Shown here piece after piece: positions 40,389-49,757 of a stretch of 64,000 nucleotides of DNA. The DNA lies in assembly GCA_020638055.1 (NCBI GenBank), contig JACKJH010000003.1, positions 1-64,000 of the forward strand, given 5' to 3'. Both the position numbers and the translations under genes were made by a program. Every line of letters starts with the position of its first letter. The stretch's first letter is position 1. A model generated the notes under the pieces. That model had not been told where the DNA came from, did not search any database, and saw only the letters and a program-made list of their open reading frames with translations. The DNA comes from Hyphomicrobiaceae bacterium. GTDB taxonomy: Bacteria; Pseudomonadota; Alphaproteobacteria; Rhizobiales; Hyphomicrobiaceae.

Positions 40389-41711
40389 TTATTGACAGAA
40401 AGGCGCGGAATTGCGATCCGCCAGATCGACGTGGAAGTGGTTGCGATGGGCGTTATTGGCTTCGGGTCCGAGCACGGTACCAAAGATGCCACACGCGGAT
40501 TTGTGGGCTCCACGCAAAAACCGCTGGCGGCTGATGAGTTGCACGGCCGCGCCGCCTTTGGCCGCAGCAGGGTGGACCACGCCCGTTTCAGTTGCACCCA
40601 GATCATGCGGCTTGGGTCCTCCCAGACGGCTGGGTGCGATCTCAAAGGATGATGAGTTGGCTTGATCCGCGCCGGTGATGGGCGTCGTTACGGCCAGTCC
40701 GGCTATACCGCTCACATTGCCATTGCCACCCAGGTTCTGTTGATTAGTCGCAGCGGACACAGATCCGGTTTCTATGTTGCCCGAGCTGCGTGCTGTCTGG
40801 CGTGTATGTTCGTCACGTTTGCGCGCCCCATTACCGGCCACATCGCGCTGTGCAGGGTTCCTGGCTGCGATCTTCTTTTTTTCCTCAGCGCGTGCCTTGG
40901 CTTTTGCTGCTGCAACCCGGCGGCGAATGTCACGCTGTGTCTGCCCCCAATCGGCAAGTAGCATCGCTGTTTCGCCGCGTGCGGTGGAGAAGCCTGCAAT
41001 GTCGAGTGCGTTGGCGCGGCCATGTTCGGAAAGGCGGCCACGCGCCCGCCCATAGGCATTGCGGCACGAATAATCGCTCATCTTTGAAATCTTGATGATC
41101 GGTCCGCCCAGATGCTTGCGCGCGAGCGGCTGCAACCCATCCTTCAGCCAGGTGTAGAGCGCCTCGGCCATCTCGCAATTGATGAGCGCTGGCGGTGAAA
41201 TGACGACTTCGGGCTTTCTACCCAGGCTAATGAGCCGAATAGGGGCAGGCGTGCCGCAATCACCATGCTTGATTGGTTCTTCGTAGACAGCAACGCCGCC
41301 AATGCGCTTCAAGATGTCGGCACAACGCGCGCGGGCCGTGATGATTGCACCTTGCGGCCATCGCTCGACTTTTCCTTCCGCTTTAGCCTTAACCGCCTTG
41401 GCTTGCGCGCGGGCTTCTTCCATTGTTATCGGCCAACTCGAATCGGTTGCTGTACCGCGAGAGGCTCGGGAGGCTTTACCGGGCTGGGCCGCAAAGCGGG
41501 CACCCATGGCAGGCAAAGGCGGCGCCTGCACGCGCTGCCTTTGCGCAACCTGAATTTTCTCGTGTGTGGCGCGGGCCGGGTCGATGGTTGTCAGGAATTC
41601 TGGCTGGCCGACAAAGCGCATCGCTGGGCTGTCGTCATTGCCAACGGCAGGCACGCCCGAGCAAACGACCAGCCCGGACACCATGGCCAGGCTCCAAAGA
41701 CCGTTTCGCAT
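40389..41711 (-). CDS. Extensin-like exported protein
   Basis: A 440-residue protein of the extensin-like C-terminal family (PF06904-type), predicted to act in the envelope. A signal peptide is seen (LWSLAMVSGLVVCSGVPAVG). Residues 110-250 hold ARCADILKRIGGVAVYEEP, GDCGTPAPIRL, LINCEMAEALYTWL and SYSCRNAYGR-like DYSCRNAYGRARGRLSEHGR, ANALDIAGF. The domain is then broken by about 130 low-complexity residues (Lys/Ala/Arg, then Gly/Asn/Ser-rich) and resumes with LRGAHKSACGIFGTVLGPEA and NNAHRNHFHVDLA. The His-rich end resembles the metal site of VanY/M15-like peptidases. It lies upstream of hemB on the same strand, with a repeat between. Confidence 0.87.
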   Translation of the reverse strand: MRNGLWSLAMVSGLVVCSGVPAVGNDDSPAMRFVGQPEFLTTIDPARATHEKIQVAQRQRVQAPPLPAMGARFAAQPGKASRASRGTATDSSWPITMEEARAQAKAVKAKAEGKVERWPQGAIITARARCADILKRIGGVAVYEEPIKHGDCGTPAPIRLISLGRKPEVVISPPALINCEMAEALYTWLKDGLQPLARKHLGGPIIKISKMSDYSCRNAYGRARGRLSEHGRANALDIAGFSTARGETAMLLADWGQTQRDIRRRVAAAKAKARAEEKKKIAARNPAQRDVAGNGARKRDEHTRQTARSSGNIETGSVSAATNQQNLGGNGNVSGIAGLAVTTPITGADQANSSSFEIAPSRLGGPKPHDLGATETGVVHPAAAKGGAAVQLISRQRFLRGAHKSACGIFGTVLGPEANNAHRNHFHVDLADRNSAPFCQ

Positions 41712-41894
41712 CTATAAATTGCCCCCGTCCCCTGGCGCGCGGCATGATACCCAACCCGCTGCTGCCGGCACGCGAATCACTCTTAGTGTCTTGACATTTG
41801 AAGCTGGTGTATAGCCCTCAATTGGGGCGGCTGAAGAGCACACAAGACCGCAAGTACGAAATAGATGTCGATGAGCAGTGGACAGGAGCACGTC
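41712..41894. other. Divergent promoter region
   Basis: About 180 bp between the extensin-like gene and the 3-hydroxyisobutyryl-CoA hydrolase gene, which are transcribed apart. It should contain both promoters. No clear motif was identified. Confidence 0.4.
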
Positions 41895-43016
41895 ATGACC
41901 GCAAAGCCTGTGGATGAAACCGATGCGGTGAAAGCAGCCATAACAAACGACATCTCGATCACGCGCTCAGGCGCTGTCGCGACGATCGTCTTGAACAGGG
42001 TGCGCGCTCTCAATGCGCTTACGATCGACATGCGAGCAAAATTCGCCGAAGCAATTCCGCGTCTGGCGCGCGATACAGATCTTTATGCCGTGCTGGTACG
42101 CTCCGACAGCCCAAAGGCCTTTTCGGCCGGCGGAGACGTGCGCGAACTGATTGCACTATATAAAACAGACCCTGCGGCAGCCTGCCAGGCATTCGCCGAC
42201 GAGTACGGGTTGAACTGGACGCTCGATTGTTTTTCCAAACCGACCGTGTCGCTTATTGATGGCGTTGTGATGGGCTCAGGCGTCGGCTTGTCGATCTACA
42301 ACACGCACCGTGTCGCCGGTGAACGCTATCGCTTCGCCATGCCGGAAACCGCAATCGGTCTGTTTCCGGACGTTGGCGTCGCCCATGCACTGTCTCGACT
42401 CCCAAATGAAGTTGGCACCTTTCTAGGCTTGACGGGCCGCCTGATCGGCCGAGCCGACGCATTCAATCTTGGACTTGTCACGCATTGCATTGCGGCTGAA
42501 CGCTTTCCAGAGATTGAAGATGCATTGGCCGACGCACAAACCATTGATCCGCTGCTGGATGGCATGCATGAGAGCCCCGGCAACGGCGATTTGGCGCCGC
42601 ATGAAACGCTTATCGCAGAATGCTTTGCTGCAAACTCCATGGAACAAATCATGGATCGGCTCGCAAAAGTTCAAGGTGAGCAAAAGGGCTTTGCCGAGGG
42701 TGTGATGGCAGACCTTGCTAAAAAATCACCGACCGCGCTCAAGATCACACTGCGACATCTGCGTCAGGCCTCCTCAATGGGCCTGCGCGAGGTGTTGACG
42801 ATGGACCAGCGGCTCGCCTGCCGGTGTTTGCAGGGCTATGATTTCGCCGAAGGGGTTCGTGCAGCACTGATCGACAAAGACAACCTACCCGTGTGGAAGC
42901 CTGCGGACCTGGAGAGCGTTTCAGATGCCGAGGTGGAGAGTTATTTTGCGCCGCTGCCAAGTGAGCTGGAGCTTGAATTGCCAACACGCGAACAGATGCA
43001 GGCATTACGCATTTGA
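41895..43016 (+). CDS. 3-Hydroxyisobutyryl-CoA hydrolase (enoyl-CoA hydratase superfamily)
   Basis: A 373-residue member of the crotonase superfamily in the HIBCH group that frees 3-hydroxyisobutyrate from its CoA ester in valine breakdown. The fold markers are ATIVLNRVRALNALTIDMRA, the oxyanion-hole KAFSAGGDVRELIALYK, LIDGVVMGSGVGLSIYNTHR, FAMPETAIGLFPDVGVAHAL with the catalytic Glu, and FLGLTGRLIG. The C-terminal half (HLRQASSMGLREVLTMDQRLACRCLQG) is the HIBCH-specific extension. The ATG at 41895 has AGGAG 7 nt upstream, better than 41865. It stands alone. A general enoyl-CoA hydratase role is the alternative. Confidence 0.92.
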   Translation: MTAKPVDETDAVKAAITNDISITRSGAVATIVLNRVRALNALTIDMRAKFAEAIPRLARDTDLYAVLVRSDSPKAFSAGGDVRELIALYKTDPAAACQAFADEYGLNWTLDCFSKPTVSLIDGVVMGSGVGLSIYNTHRVAGERYRFAMPETAIGLFPDVGVAHALSRLPNEVGTFLGLTGRLIGRADAFNLGLVTHCIAAERFPEIEDALADAQTIDPLLDGMHESPGNGDLAPHETLIAECFAANSMEQIMDRLAKVQGEQKGFAEGVMADLAKKSPTALKITLRHLRQASSMGLREVLTMDQRLACRCLQGYDFAEGVRAALIDKDNLPVWKPADLESVSDAEVESYFAPLPSELELELPTREQMQALRI

Positions 43017-43195
43017 TGCAATGGAAAGAAGATTTGGTGCTTGAAAGTAATGTTTAAAGAAGTCCTGATTCAGACCCTATGAAACTATTCTTTTACTATA
43101 CCTATTTAGGCAACCTTTAGCTGTATTCGCTACTGTGATCGCAATCCCGAAGAAAAACAAACGGGTTTTGCGTCAAACAGCAGTGAGGCACGTCA

Positions 43196-43705
43196 ATGAA
43201 TACAGCGGTGGATCGGGCGCGTTGGGACGTCCCGGCGGAGGACGAGGAAGTCCAAAGCGAATATCTTCAGGCGCTGCGGCTGATTGAAAGGCTGCATCGC
43301 TTGCTACTCGACGTCATCAAGGACGAATTCGATCGTCAGGGCGGCTCGGATCTCAATAGCGTACAGGCTCTCCTTCTTTACAACATCGGCCCGGCCGAAT
43401 TGACAGCCGGTGAACTGAAGACGCGCGGCTACTATTTGGGCTCGAATGTGTCCTACAACCTGAAGAAGCTCGTTGACATGGGCTACATTCACTACAAACG
43501 CTCCGAAACGGACAAGCGTTCTGTGCGTGTAAGCCTGACAGACAAAGGGTTGGAAGCGTCCGGGGTTGTGCAGGGCCTCTACCAGCGTCAGCTCGGATCG
43601 TTGCAGAAAGTCGGAGAGGTGGACGAGAGCGATCTTGAGAGCCTCAACCGTTCTTTGATGCGCCTTGAGCGCTTCTGGTCCTACCAGATCAGCTACCGGC
43701 TTTAG
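43196..43705 (+). CDS. ldtR: MarR-family regulator LdtR
   Basis: A 169-residue winged-helix regulator matching LdtR, a MarR-like protein studied in Liberibacter and Sinorhizobium. There it activates the L,D-transpeptidase gene ldtP. Residues 30-60 read IERLHRLLLDVIKDEFDRQG and the HTH/wing is LTAGELKTRGYYLGSNVSYN, LKKLVDMGYIHYKRSETDKR, SVRVSLTDKG. The C-terminal helices end FWSYQISYRL. It lies 950 bp upstream of an ldtP homologue on the same strand, supporting the pairing. In Liberibacter benzbromarone-type ligands are reported to inhibit it. Confidence 0.9.
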   Translation: MNTAVDRARWDVPAEDEEVQSEYLQALRLIERLHRLLLDVIKDEFDRQGGSDLNSVQALLLYNIGPAELTAGELKTRGYYLGSNVSYNLKKLVDMGYIHYKRSETDKRSVRVSLTDKGLEASGVVQGLYQRQLGSLQKVGEVDESDLESLNRSLMRLERFWSYQISYRL

Positions 43706-44658
43706 GGTTGGAGGGCCGTGCCCTCGTGAGAAAGGCGGGCTAGAAGGTCTCACGGCAAGATTTCAAAGGGGTAACGGCGCTTGACCGAGCGAGCGGGCAA
43801 GCATGAATGAGGGCGCGTCCTGCTGGCGCGTCCTTTGCCGTGTCTACGCCGTCTTTCGTTCAAATAATGGTACCGCGCGCAGCGCTGCAACTGCCCGTTC
43901 CTAGAGTATCCCAGGGAGTGGATGCCGGTTCGTCGCAGAAAATGCGACCAAACCAAAAAGCTAGCTTCGTTGCGCTATCCACGTCCCAGCATGCTCAGGC
44001 GAGCGGATCATCCGTGCTTATTTTGGCTCCGGTTGTTGAGCGCAGATCGCGTTACGCCGAACTGCAATAAATTGCTCAAGCGACATTGCGATGAGGCCTT
44101 CTGCCGGTCCATGAAGGCTGTGGGCTGTTCTTGCAACTTGGATGGAGCTTGCCTCAGAGCGCAGGAAACAATGTGGTTGCTGCAAGTTTTGGCATGGCAA
44201 CACGATGAACTCTCGGCCGCATGTCACGCGCAGGGGTTCATCGCGATTAGTCGCGACGCCAGTCGTCACGATACCAGATGAAATGTTCAAGATAATCGCT
44301 CCGCCTGGACAAGCGCTGCTACCACGCACGCCATAGTAGCCGTGTGGCATCAGTATTCTGTTCAGACAGGCAGAATCTGCATTTCAGCTTTCCAATAATT
44401 ACATTTTGTCCCATTCTAAAAATGCGTGTGCTGGGCGTTGCACCGCTATTGCGGCGAATGTGCTGAAAAGTGGTTTGATCGGTTTTGTTTTATGCAGACT
44501 AGCGTCGTCGTGGTGCGGTTTGCTCTCGCAAAGCGTTATAAAAAATTTAACTGCCGTTCCACTCCGATCCAGACTGCAATAGGCGTTTGTCATTTTTGTC
44601 CGGTGCAGGTGAACCATTTTATTCGGCTTTATTCGGCTAAATTGTTTATGGAGGAAAC
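43706..44658. other. Long intergenic region between ldtR and ldtP
   Basis: About 950 bp with no gene I trust. A single degenerate A1 module lies at 43901-43964. The last 250 bp before ldtP are AT-rich and are the likely place for its promoter and LdtR binding sites. Confidence 0.5.
43901..43964 (+). repeat. Solo, degenerate A1 module
   Basis: CTAGAGTATCCCAGGGAGTG and GATGCCGGTTCGTCGCAGAA, then AATGCGACCAAACCAAAAAG, CTAG. The left half of the palindrome is damaged. No A2 module follows. Confidence 0.75.
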
Positions 44659-45978
44659 ATGGCATCGGACAGTTCGGCGGCACGATGCCAATTGGAACCA
44701 CGTTGCCGGGCGGGTCGCGTGGGGCGGATCGGTTGCTTCTTTCTGCTCGCCGCAGTTGTTCAAACCGGATCGGCTGCCGCTGACGATAGCAACTGGTGGT
44801 TGCGATTTGGTCCGCCGAATGAATCGTCGAACTTGTCCTCCCAACGCTCCTACGACCGCGCCTTTATTCGCGAGTGGGAAGCAAATCCTCCACGTGGTTA
44901 CCCAACCCTTTCACCTTCCAACATCGACGCCACCAGGCAGGCCATACAACGCTATGAAAAAATTGTTGCCGATGGCGGGTGGGAGCCTTTGGCCAATGCG
45001 GAGTTGCGTGCGGGGATGAGCGGCCGGAATGTCGGCGCGCTGGCAAGGAGGTTACGCATTTCGGGCCATATGCGCGGCGAGCGCGACGACCAGGACCACT
45101 TTGGTTACGAACTGGAAAAAGCGGTCAAGCGGTTTCAGGCCACCAATGGGCTAACGCCGACCGGCGTCGTCGACAAGCGAACGATCGCAGCACTGAATGT
45201 CCCCGCCGCAGCACGTCTCAAACAGCTAAAGCGCGGTCTTGAACGGCTTCGCGAATATGCCGGGGTCCTTGGTAAAAAGCGCTATGTCGTCGTCAACATT
45301 CCGGCTGCACAAGTCGAAGCGGTGGAAGCAGATCATGTCGTTTCACGGCACACCGGAGTTGTTGGCAAACGCGATCGCCAGACACCCTTGCTACGTTCGT
45401 CAATCCACGAACTGAACTTCAACCCTGTCTGGCGCCTGCCACCAACGGTTATTCAAAAGGATCTTATCCCGAAAGGGAGAAGCATGGAAAAGACGGGCAA
45501 GAGCGTGCTCGTCAAATATGGTATCGATGCCTATGACGGACGCGGACGCAAGCTCGATCCCGCAAAGGTCAAGTGGAATTCGTCAATGCCCAACCAGCTC
45601 AGCTATTCGCAACAGCCGGGCAAGGAAAATCCGCTAGGCTTCCTCAAGATCAATTTTCACAACGCTCACTCTGTCTACATGCACGACACGCCATCGGACG
45701 GCTTGTTCGGCCGCAATTTTCGTGCAGCGAGTTCAGGCTGCATCCGGGTGCAGAACATAGAGAAACTCGCCAGTTGGCTGCTCCAGGACGACGGCGTCAG
45801 CAATGCTCAAATTGACAGTCTGAAAACCTCCGGCGAGCGCATGGATGTGCGTGTGAAAAAGCCGGTGCCGCTGTATTTCGTTTACGTCACGGCGTGGGCA
45901 ACACAAGACGGCGCCATCCAGTTCCGCCGTGATCTATATCAGCGCGACGGCATCGGCGACACGGCTTCGGCATATTAG
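44659..45978 (+). CDS. ldtP: L,D-transpeptidase, LdtP type
   Basis: A 439-residue L,D-transpeptidase that makes 3-3 peptidoglycan cross-links or attaches proteins to the wall. It has a signal sequence (hydrophobic around residues 24-40), a peptidoglycan-binding domain (NVGALARRLRISGHM, FGYELEKAVKRFQATNGLTP, GVVDKRTIAALNV) and a YkuD catalytic domain. The catalytic region is VYMHDTPSDGLFGRNFRAAS followed by SGCIRVQN, with the essential His and Cys. The ATG at 44659 has GGAGG 5 nt upstream. It is the expected partner of LdtR. A second member of the family lies at 56118. Confidence 0.93.
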   Translation: MASDSSAARCQLEPRCRAGRVGRIGCFFLLAAVVQTGSAAADDSNWWLRFGPPNESSNLSSQRSYDRAFIREWEANPPRGYPTLSPSNIDATRQAIQRYEKIVADGGWEPLANAELRAGMSGRNVGALARRLRISGHMRGERDDQDHFGYELEKAVKRFQATNGLTPTGVVDKRTIAALNVPAAARLKQLKRGLERLREYAGVLGKKRYVVVNIPAAQVEAVEADHVVSRHTGVVGKRDRQTPLLRSSIHELNFNPVWRLPPTVIQKDLIPKGRSMEKTGKSVLVKYGIDAYDGRGRKLDPAKVKWNSSMPNQLSYSQQPGKENPLGFLKINFHNAHSVYMHDTPSDGLFGRNFRAASSGCIRVQNIEKLASWLLQDDGVSNAQIDSLKTSGERMDVRVKKPVPLYFVYVTAWATQDGAIQFRRDLYQRDGIGDTASAY

Positions 45979-46351
45979 AAAGCATATTAGAAAAAAGTTG
46001 AATCGAGATGATCTGAGCCTTGGTCTTGGCGCCTGGGCTCTGGCGCCTCGTACGTTGACTTTGGTTAAGCTAATCGCTCCGCCAGCATGCGAGATTGGGT
46101 TGCTGGCTGGCATTCATGATGGGCTGTCAAGTCTTGAACATGCCAGAATTCTTCGCTATTGGGCGCTATCCCGGCCGAATTTCTAGGCACAAGAACCCAG
46201 ACACCGGAGAGTGTGGGCGTTTGTTGCACCGCACAGCGCAAAACGGACTATTGGGGGCGACAATCGGCGCCACCGCTGGCCCGAATGAACCATTGCTCCG
46301 GTCGCACCATCGTGGTGCTATGGGGCGATGCGCAGGGAGTGAAAAACACGA
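45979..46351. other. Intergenic region upstream of hemA
   Basis: About 370 bp. Overlapping short frames are not supported. I looked for an FNR/FixK-type palindrome (TTGAT-N4-ATCAA), which controls hemA in some relatives, and saw none. Confidence 0.4.
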
Positions 46352-47587
46352 ATGGATTACGCCAAGACGTTGCGCGGTGCGCTGGACACAATCCGGGCCG
46401 AGGGTCGCTATCGCATTTTTGCCGATCTCAAGCGGCAGCGCGGAGAGTTTCCCTCAGCGCGGCAATTCACCGATGTAGGCGATGTACGGCCTATCACGGT
46501 TTGGTGTTCCAACGATTATCTCGGCATGGGGCAACACCCCAACGTTCTGGCTGCGATGCACGAGGCGATCGATACGGTTGGTGCCGGTTCGGGCGGCACG
46601 CGCAACATTTCAGGCACCTGCCACTACCATGTTGAACTTGAACGCGAGATCGCTGACCTGCACGGTAAGCAGTCAGCTTTGCTGTTCACGTCCGCCTACG
46701 TCGCCAATGATGCCACGCTCTCCACGCTACAAAAGCTGATTCCTGGCCTGATAATCTTCTCCGACGAGAAGAACCACGCGTCGATGATCGAGGGCATTCG
46801 CCGCGGCGGCACCGCCAAGGAGATCTGGCGTCACAACGACGTCGCCGATCTGGAAGCGCGTTTGAGCAAGTATCCCCTCAACACGCCGAAATTGATCGCC
46901 TTCGAAAGCGTTTATTCGATGGACGGTCATATTTCTCCTATCGGCGCGATCTGCGACCTGGCCAAGAAATACAATGCACTGACCTACCTTGATGAGGTGC
47001 ACGCGGTCGGTCTTTACGGTCCGCGCGGTGGCGGCATTGCCGAGCGTGAAGGCGTCATGGACCAGGTGGACATTATCAATGGTACGCTGGCCAAGGGGTT
47101 CGGCGTCATGGGCGGTTATATTGCGGCCTCGTCCGACACATGCGATGCAATTCGTTCGTTCGCGCCCGGGTTCATTTTCACAACGTCGCTGGCGCCTGCC
47201 GTTGCCGCAGGAGCGCTGGCCTCCATTCGTCACCTGAAGAGCAGCAACGCCGAACGTGACAAGCACCAGGAACGTGCAGCGACACTGAAGTTGCGCTTGT
47301 TGGATGCCAATCTACCGGTCATGGACAATCCTAGCCATATCGTGCCCGTCATGGTTGGCGATCCGGTGCATTGCAAAGCAGTCACCGATACTTTGCTGGA
47401 CCATTACGGCATCTACGTACAGCCGATCAACTATCCCACAGTCCCCAAGGGTACAGAACGGATTCGCCTCACACCTGGCCCCGTCCATACCGACGAGCAG
47501 ATGGATTTCCTCGTCAATGCCCTGACGGAATTGTGGGAGCGCTGCCCGGTTGCCAAGGGTACGTTCGTCCGTCTGGCTGCCGAATAG
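46352..47587 (+). CDS. hemA: 5-Aminolevulinate synthase
   Basis: A 411-residue PLP enzyme that condenses glycine and succinyl-CoA to 5-aminolevulinate, the alphaproteobacterial (Shemin) entry to haem. Motifs: VWCSNDYLGMGQHPNVLAAM, GAGSGGTRNISGTCHYHVEL, FSDEKNHASMIEGIRRGG, TYLDEVHAVGLYGPRGGG, and the PLP lysine in NGTLAKGFGVMGGYIAAS. The end QPINYPTVPKGTERIRLTPG is also typical. It is full length. It is followed by a strong intrinsic terminator, so it is the last gene of its transcript. AGGGAG lies rather far (14 nt) from the ATG, so expression may be modest or the leader unusual. Confidence 0.97.
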   Translation: MDYAKTLRGALDTIRAEGRYRIFADLKRQRGEFPSARQFTDVGDVRPITVWCSNDYLGMGQHPNVLAAMHEAIDTVGAGSGGTRNISGTCHYHVELEREIADLHGKQSALLFTSAYVANDATLSTLQKLIPGLIIFSDEKNHASMIEGIRRGGTAKEIWRHNDVADLEARLSKYPLNTPKLIAFESVYSMDGHISPIGAICDLAKKYNALTYLDEVHAVGLYGPRGGGIAEREGVMDQVDIINGTLAKGFGVMGGYIAASSDTCDAIRSFAPGFIFTTSLAPAVAAGALASIRHLKSSNAERDKHQERAATLKLRLLDANLPVMDNPSHIVPVMVGDPVHCKAVTDTLLDHYGIYVQPINYPTVPKGTERIRLTPGPVHTDEQMDFLVNALTELWERCPVAKGTFVRLAAE

Positions 47588-47631
47588 CATCGTTTCGGCT
47601 GGTGTGCGTTCGTTTAAGATCTGCAACGCTA

Positions 47632-47667
47632 AAAACGCTCCGTATTCCACGGAGCGTTTTGCTTTTT
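47632..47667 (+). terminator. Rho-independent terminator of hemA
   Basis: A 12-bp perfect stem AAAACGCTCCGT/ACGGAGCGTTTT with loop ATTCC is followed by GCTTTTTG. It lies 45 bp after the hemA stop. Confidence 0.88.
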
Positions 47668-47929
47668 GCCTTCGCGCACGTGCTCTCGTCATGGGCGATA
47701 AGACTGCATTCGCCACCCTTTGAGATCATCGCTACCCACCCCAACGTGTGGCACCGTCGCCAAAGCATCTTCTCAGCCTTGTTTCGGTATTTTGGACTAT
47801 GGTAGGAAGGCGAACTTGAACGGTCGCGGGGCAATAGCCCTACCGCCTTCGATACACGTTTCATGCGCGGCGCCGACTGACCTTGTCGCCTGCAAAAATC
47901 AAAACCATTGAGAACGAGGAAATCGTCCC

Positions 47930-49237
47930 ATGTCGACAGCCAAGGCCAACTATCCGGCGCCAGCCCAAGAAAAATTCTTCACCGCGCCGCTGGCCGAAAC
48001 CGATCCTGAAATGGCCACTGCTATCGCCAAGGAACTCGGCCGCCAGCAGCATGAAATCGAACTGATCGCGTCGGAAAATATCGTTTCGCAGGCTGTGCTC
48101 GATGCCGCTGGTTCCGTGCTCACCAACAAATACGCCGAAGGCTACCCGGGCCGTCGCTACTATGGCGGTTGCCAGTTCGTCGACATCGCCGAAAATCTCG
48201 CAATCGACCGGGCCAAGAAGCTGTTCGGCTGCGAATACGCCAACGTCCAGCCGAACTCGGGTAGCCAGGCCAACCAGGGTGTTTTCAACGCTCTTCTCAA
48301 GCCGGGTGACAAGATCCTCGGTCTCAGCCTCGCACATGGCGGCCATCTCACCCACGGCGCGACCGTGAACCAATCGGGCAAGTGGTTCGAAGCGCATCAT
48401 TATGAAGTCCGAAAGGATACGCAGGTCGTTGACATGGGCGACGTGCGCAAAGCCGCCAACGAGCACAAGCCGCAGCTCATCATCGCTGGTGGCTCAGCCT
48501 ATCCCCGCACCATCGACTTTGCTGAATTCCGTAAAATCGCGGACGAAGTCGGCGCGATGTTCATGGTCGATATGGCTCACTTTGCGGGCCTGGTCGCCGC
48601 GGGGCTTTATGCAAGCCCATTCCCGCATGCGCACGTCGTCACAACGACGACGCATAAGACCCTGCGCGGACCGCGCGGCGGCATGATCCTGACCAACGAT
48701 GAAGCCATCGCCAAGAAGATCAACTCGGCGATCTTCCCCGGCATCCAGGGTGGTCCGCTCATGCACGTTATCGCTGGCAAGGCTGTGGCTTTTGGTGAAG
48801 CGCTCCAGCCGGAGTTCAAGCTCTACATCAAGAACGTTATCGAAAACGCTAAGGCGATGGGCGAAGTGCTGGTGCAAGCTGGGTTCGCCCTGATCTCGGG
48901 CGGCACCGACAGCCACCTGATCCTGGTTGACCTGCGCCCTAAGGGATTGACGGGTAATATCTCCGAAAAGGCGCTGGGCCGGGCGAATATTACCGTTAAC
49001 AAGAACGGCATCCCGTTCGACCCGGAAAAACCAATGGTAACGTCAGGCATTCGTCTGGGTTCGCCGGCCGGCACCACACGCGGATTTGGCGTTGCGGAGT
49101 TCCAGGAAATCGGCCGCCTGATCGCGGAAGTGCTGGATGGTCTGACCAAGAACGGCGAAGACGGCAACGCAGAAGTAGAGGCAAAGGTTCGGGCCAAGGC
49201 CATCGCATTGTGCGATCGCTTCCCGATCTATTCTTGA
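47930..49237 (+). CDS. glyA: Serine hydroxymethyltransferase
   Basis: A 435-residue PLP enzyme interconverting serine and glycine with tetrahydrofolate, the main source of one-carbon units and, in methylotrophs, the entry of formaldehyde to the serine cycle. Motifs: HEIELIASENIVSQAVLDAA, LTNKYAEGYPGRRYYGGC, ANVQPNSGSQANQGVFNALL, DMAHFAGLVAAGLYASPFPH, and the PLP lysine in VVTTTTHKTLRGPRGGMIL. The end is complete. GAGG lies about 10 nt before the ATG. Gene order glyA-nrdR-rib is conserved in alphaproteobacteria, here broken by a 400-bp repeat block. Confidence 0.97.
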   Translation: MSTAKANYPAPAQEKFFTAPLAETDPEMATAIAKELGRQQHEIELIASENIVSQAVLDAAGSVLTNKYAEGYPGRRYYGGCQFVDIAENLAIDRAKKLFGCEYANVQPNSGSQANQGVFNALLKPGDKILGLSLAHGGHLTHGATVNQSGKWFEAHHYEVRKDTQVVDMGDVRKAANEHKPQLIIAGGSAYPRTIDFAEFRKIADEVGAMFMVDMAHFAGLVAAGLYASPFPHAHVVTTTTHKTLRGPRGGMILTNDEAIAKKINSAIFPGIQGGPLMHVIAGKAVAFGEALQPEFKLYIKNVIENAKAMGEVLVQAGFALISGGTDSHLILVDLRPKGLTGNISEKALGRANITVNKNGIPFDPEKPMVTSGIRLGSPAGTTRGFGVAEFQEIGRLIAEVLDGLTKNGEDGNAEVEAKVRAKAIALCDRFPIYS

Positions 49238-49257
49238 TCGCAAGACACGGGTAGGGT

Positions 49258-49364
49258 CTAGAGCATGTTCAGCCGAAGTGTACGCGGTTCGGCGTGAAGA
49301 ACATGCTCAAAATAAAAGAAAGTAGATCGCGTTCGCGATTCCGTGAAAAGTGAACGCGATCTAG
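49258..49364 (+). repeat. Type B bipartite palindromic repeat
   Basis: B1 (CTAGAGCATGTTCAGCCGAA...GAACATGCTC), the linker AAAATAAAAGAAAGT and B2 (AGATCGCGTTCGCGATTCCG...GAACGCGATCTAG). It shares its final CTAG with the type A array that follows. Confidence 0.9.
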
Positions 49365-49667
49365 AGCATTTTTCGACGAAGTGGCCACCGGTTCGTCGCA
49401 GAAAATGCGACCAAACAAGAAGCTAGAGCGCTGATCCGGTTCCACCGGATCGCAATGCGCTCTAGAGCATTTTCCGACGAAGTGGACACCGGTTCGTCGC
49501 AGAAAATGCGACCAAACAAGAAGCTAGAGCGCCGATCCGGTTCCATCGGATCGCAATGCGCTCTAGAGCATTTTCCGGCGAAGTGGACACCGGTTCGTCT
49601 TAGAAAATGCGACCAAACAAGAAGCTAGAGCGCCGATCCAATTCCATTGGATCGGAATGCGCTCTAG
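49361..49667 (+). repeat. Three tandem type A repeats, 101-bp period
   Basis: Units begin at CTAG at 49361, 49462 and 49563 and end at 49667. All three keep both A1 and A2, with scattered substitutions. In the third, GCGCCGATCCAATTCCATTG shows paired changes in the A2 arms that keep pairing. Confidence 0.95.
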
Positions 49668-49757
49668 GATCCGGACCCACTGCCTTTGGGTCCGGGCCCT
49701 AAACAGGGGGCCGGCGGGGCAACCTGCGGGCGCCTTGTTTTTTTGGAGACGCGAACG

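Noticed and set aside
44018..44350. 110-codon minus-strand frame between ldtR and ldtP
   Set aside because: No ribosome site, several overlapping frames of similar size on the other strand, no recognisable domain.
49668..49757. FMN riboswitch before the nrdR-rib genes
   Set aside because: The 90 bp available is too short and the conserved RFN helices are not seen.
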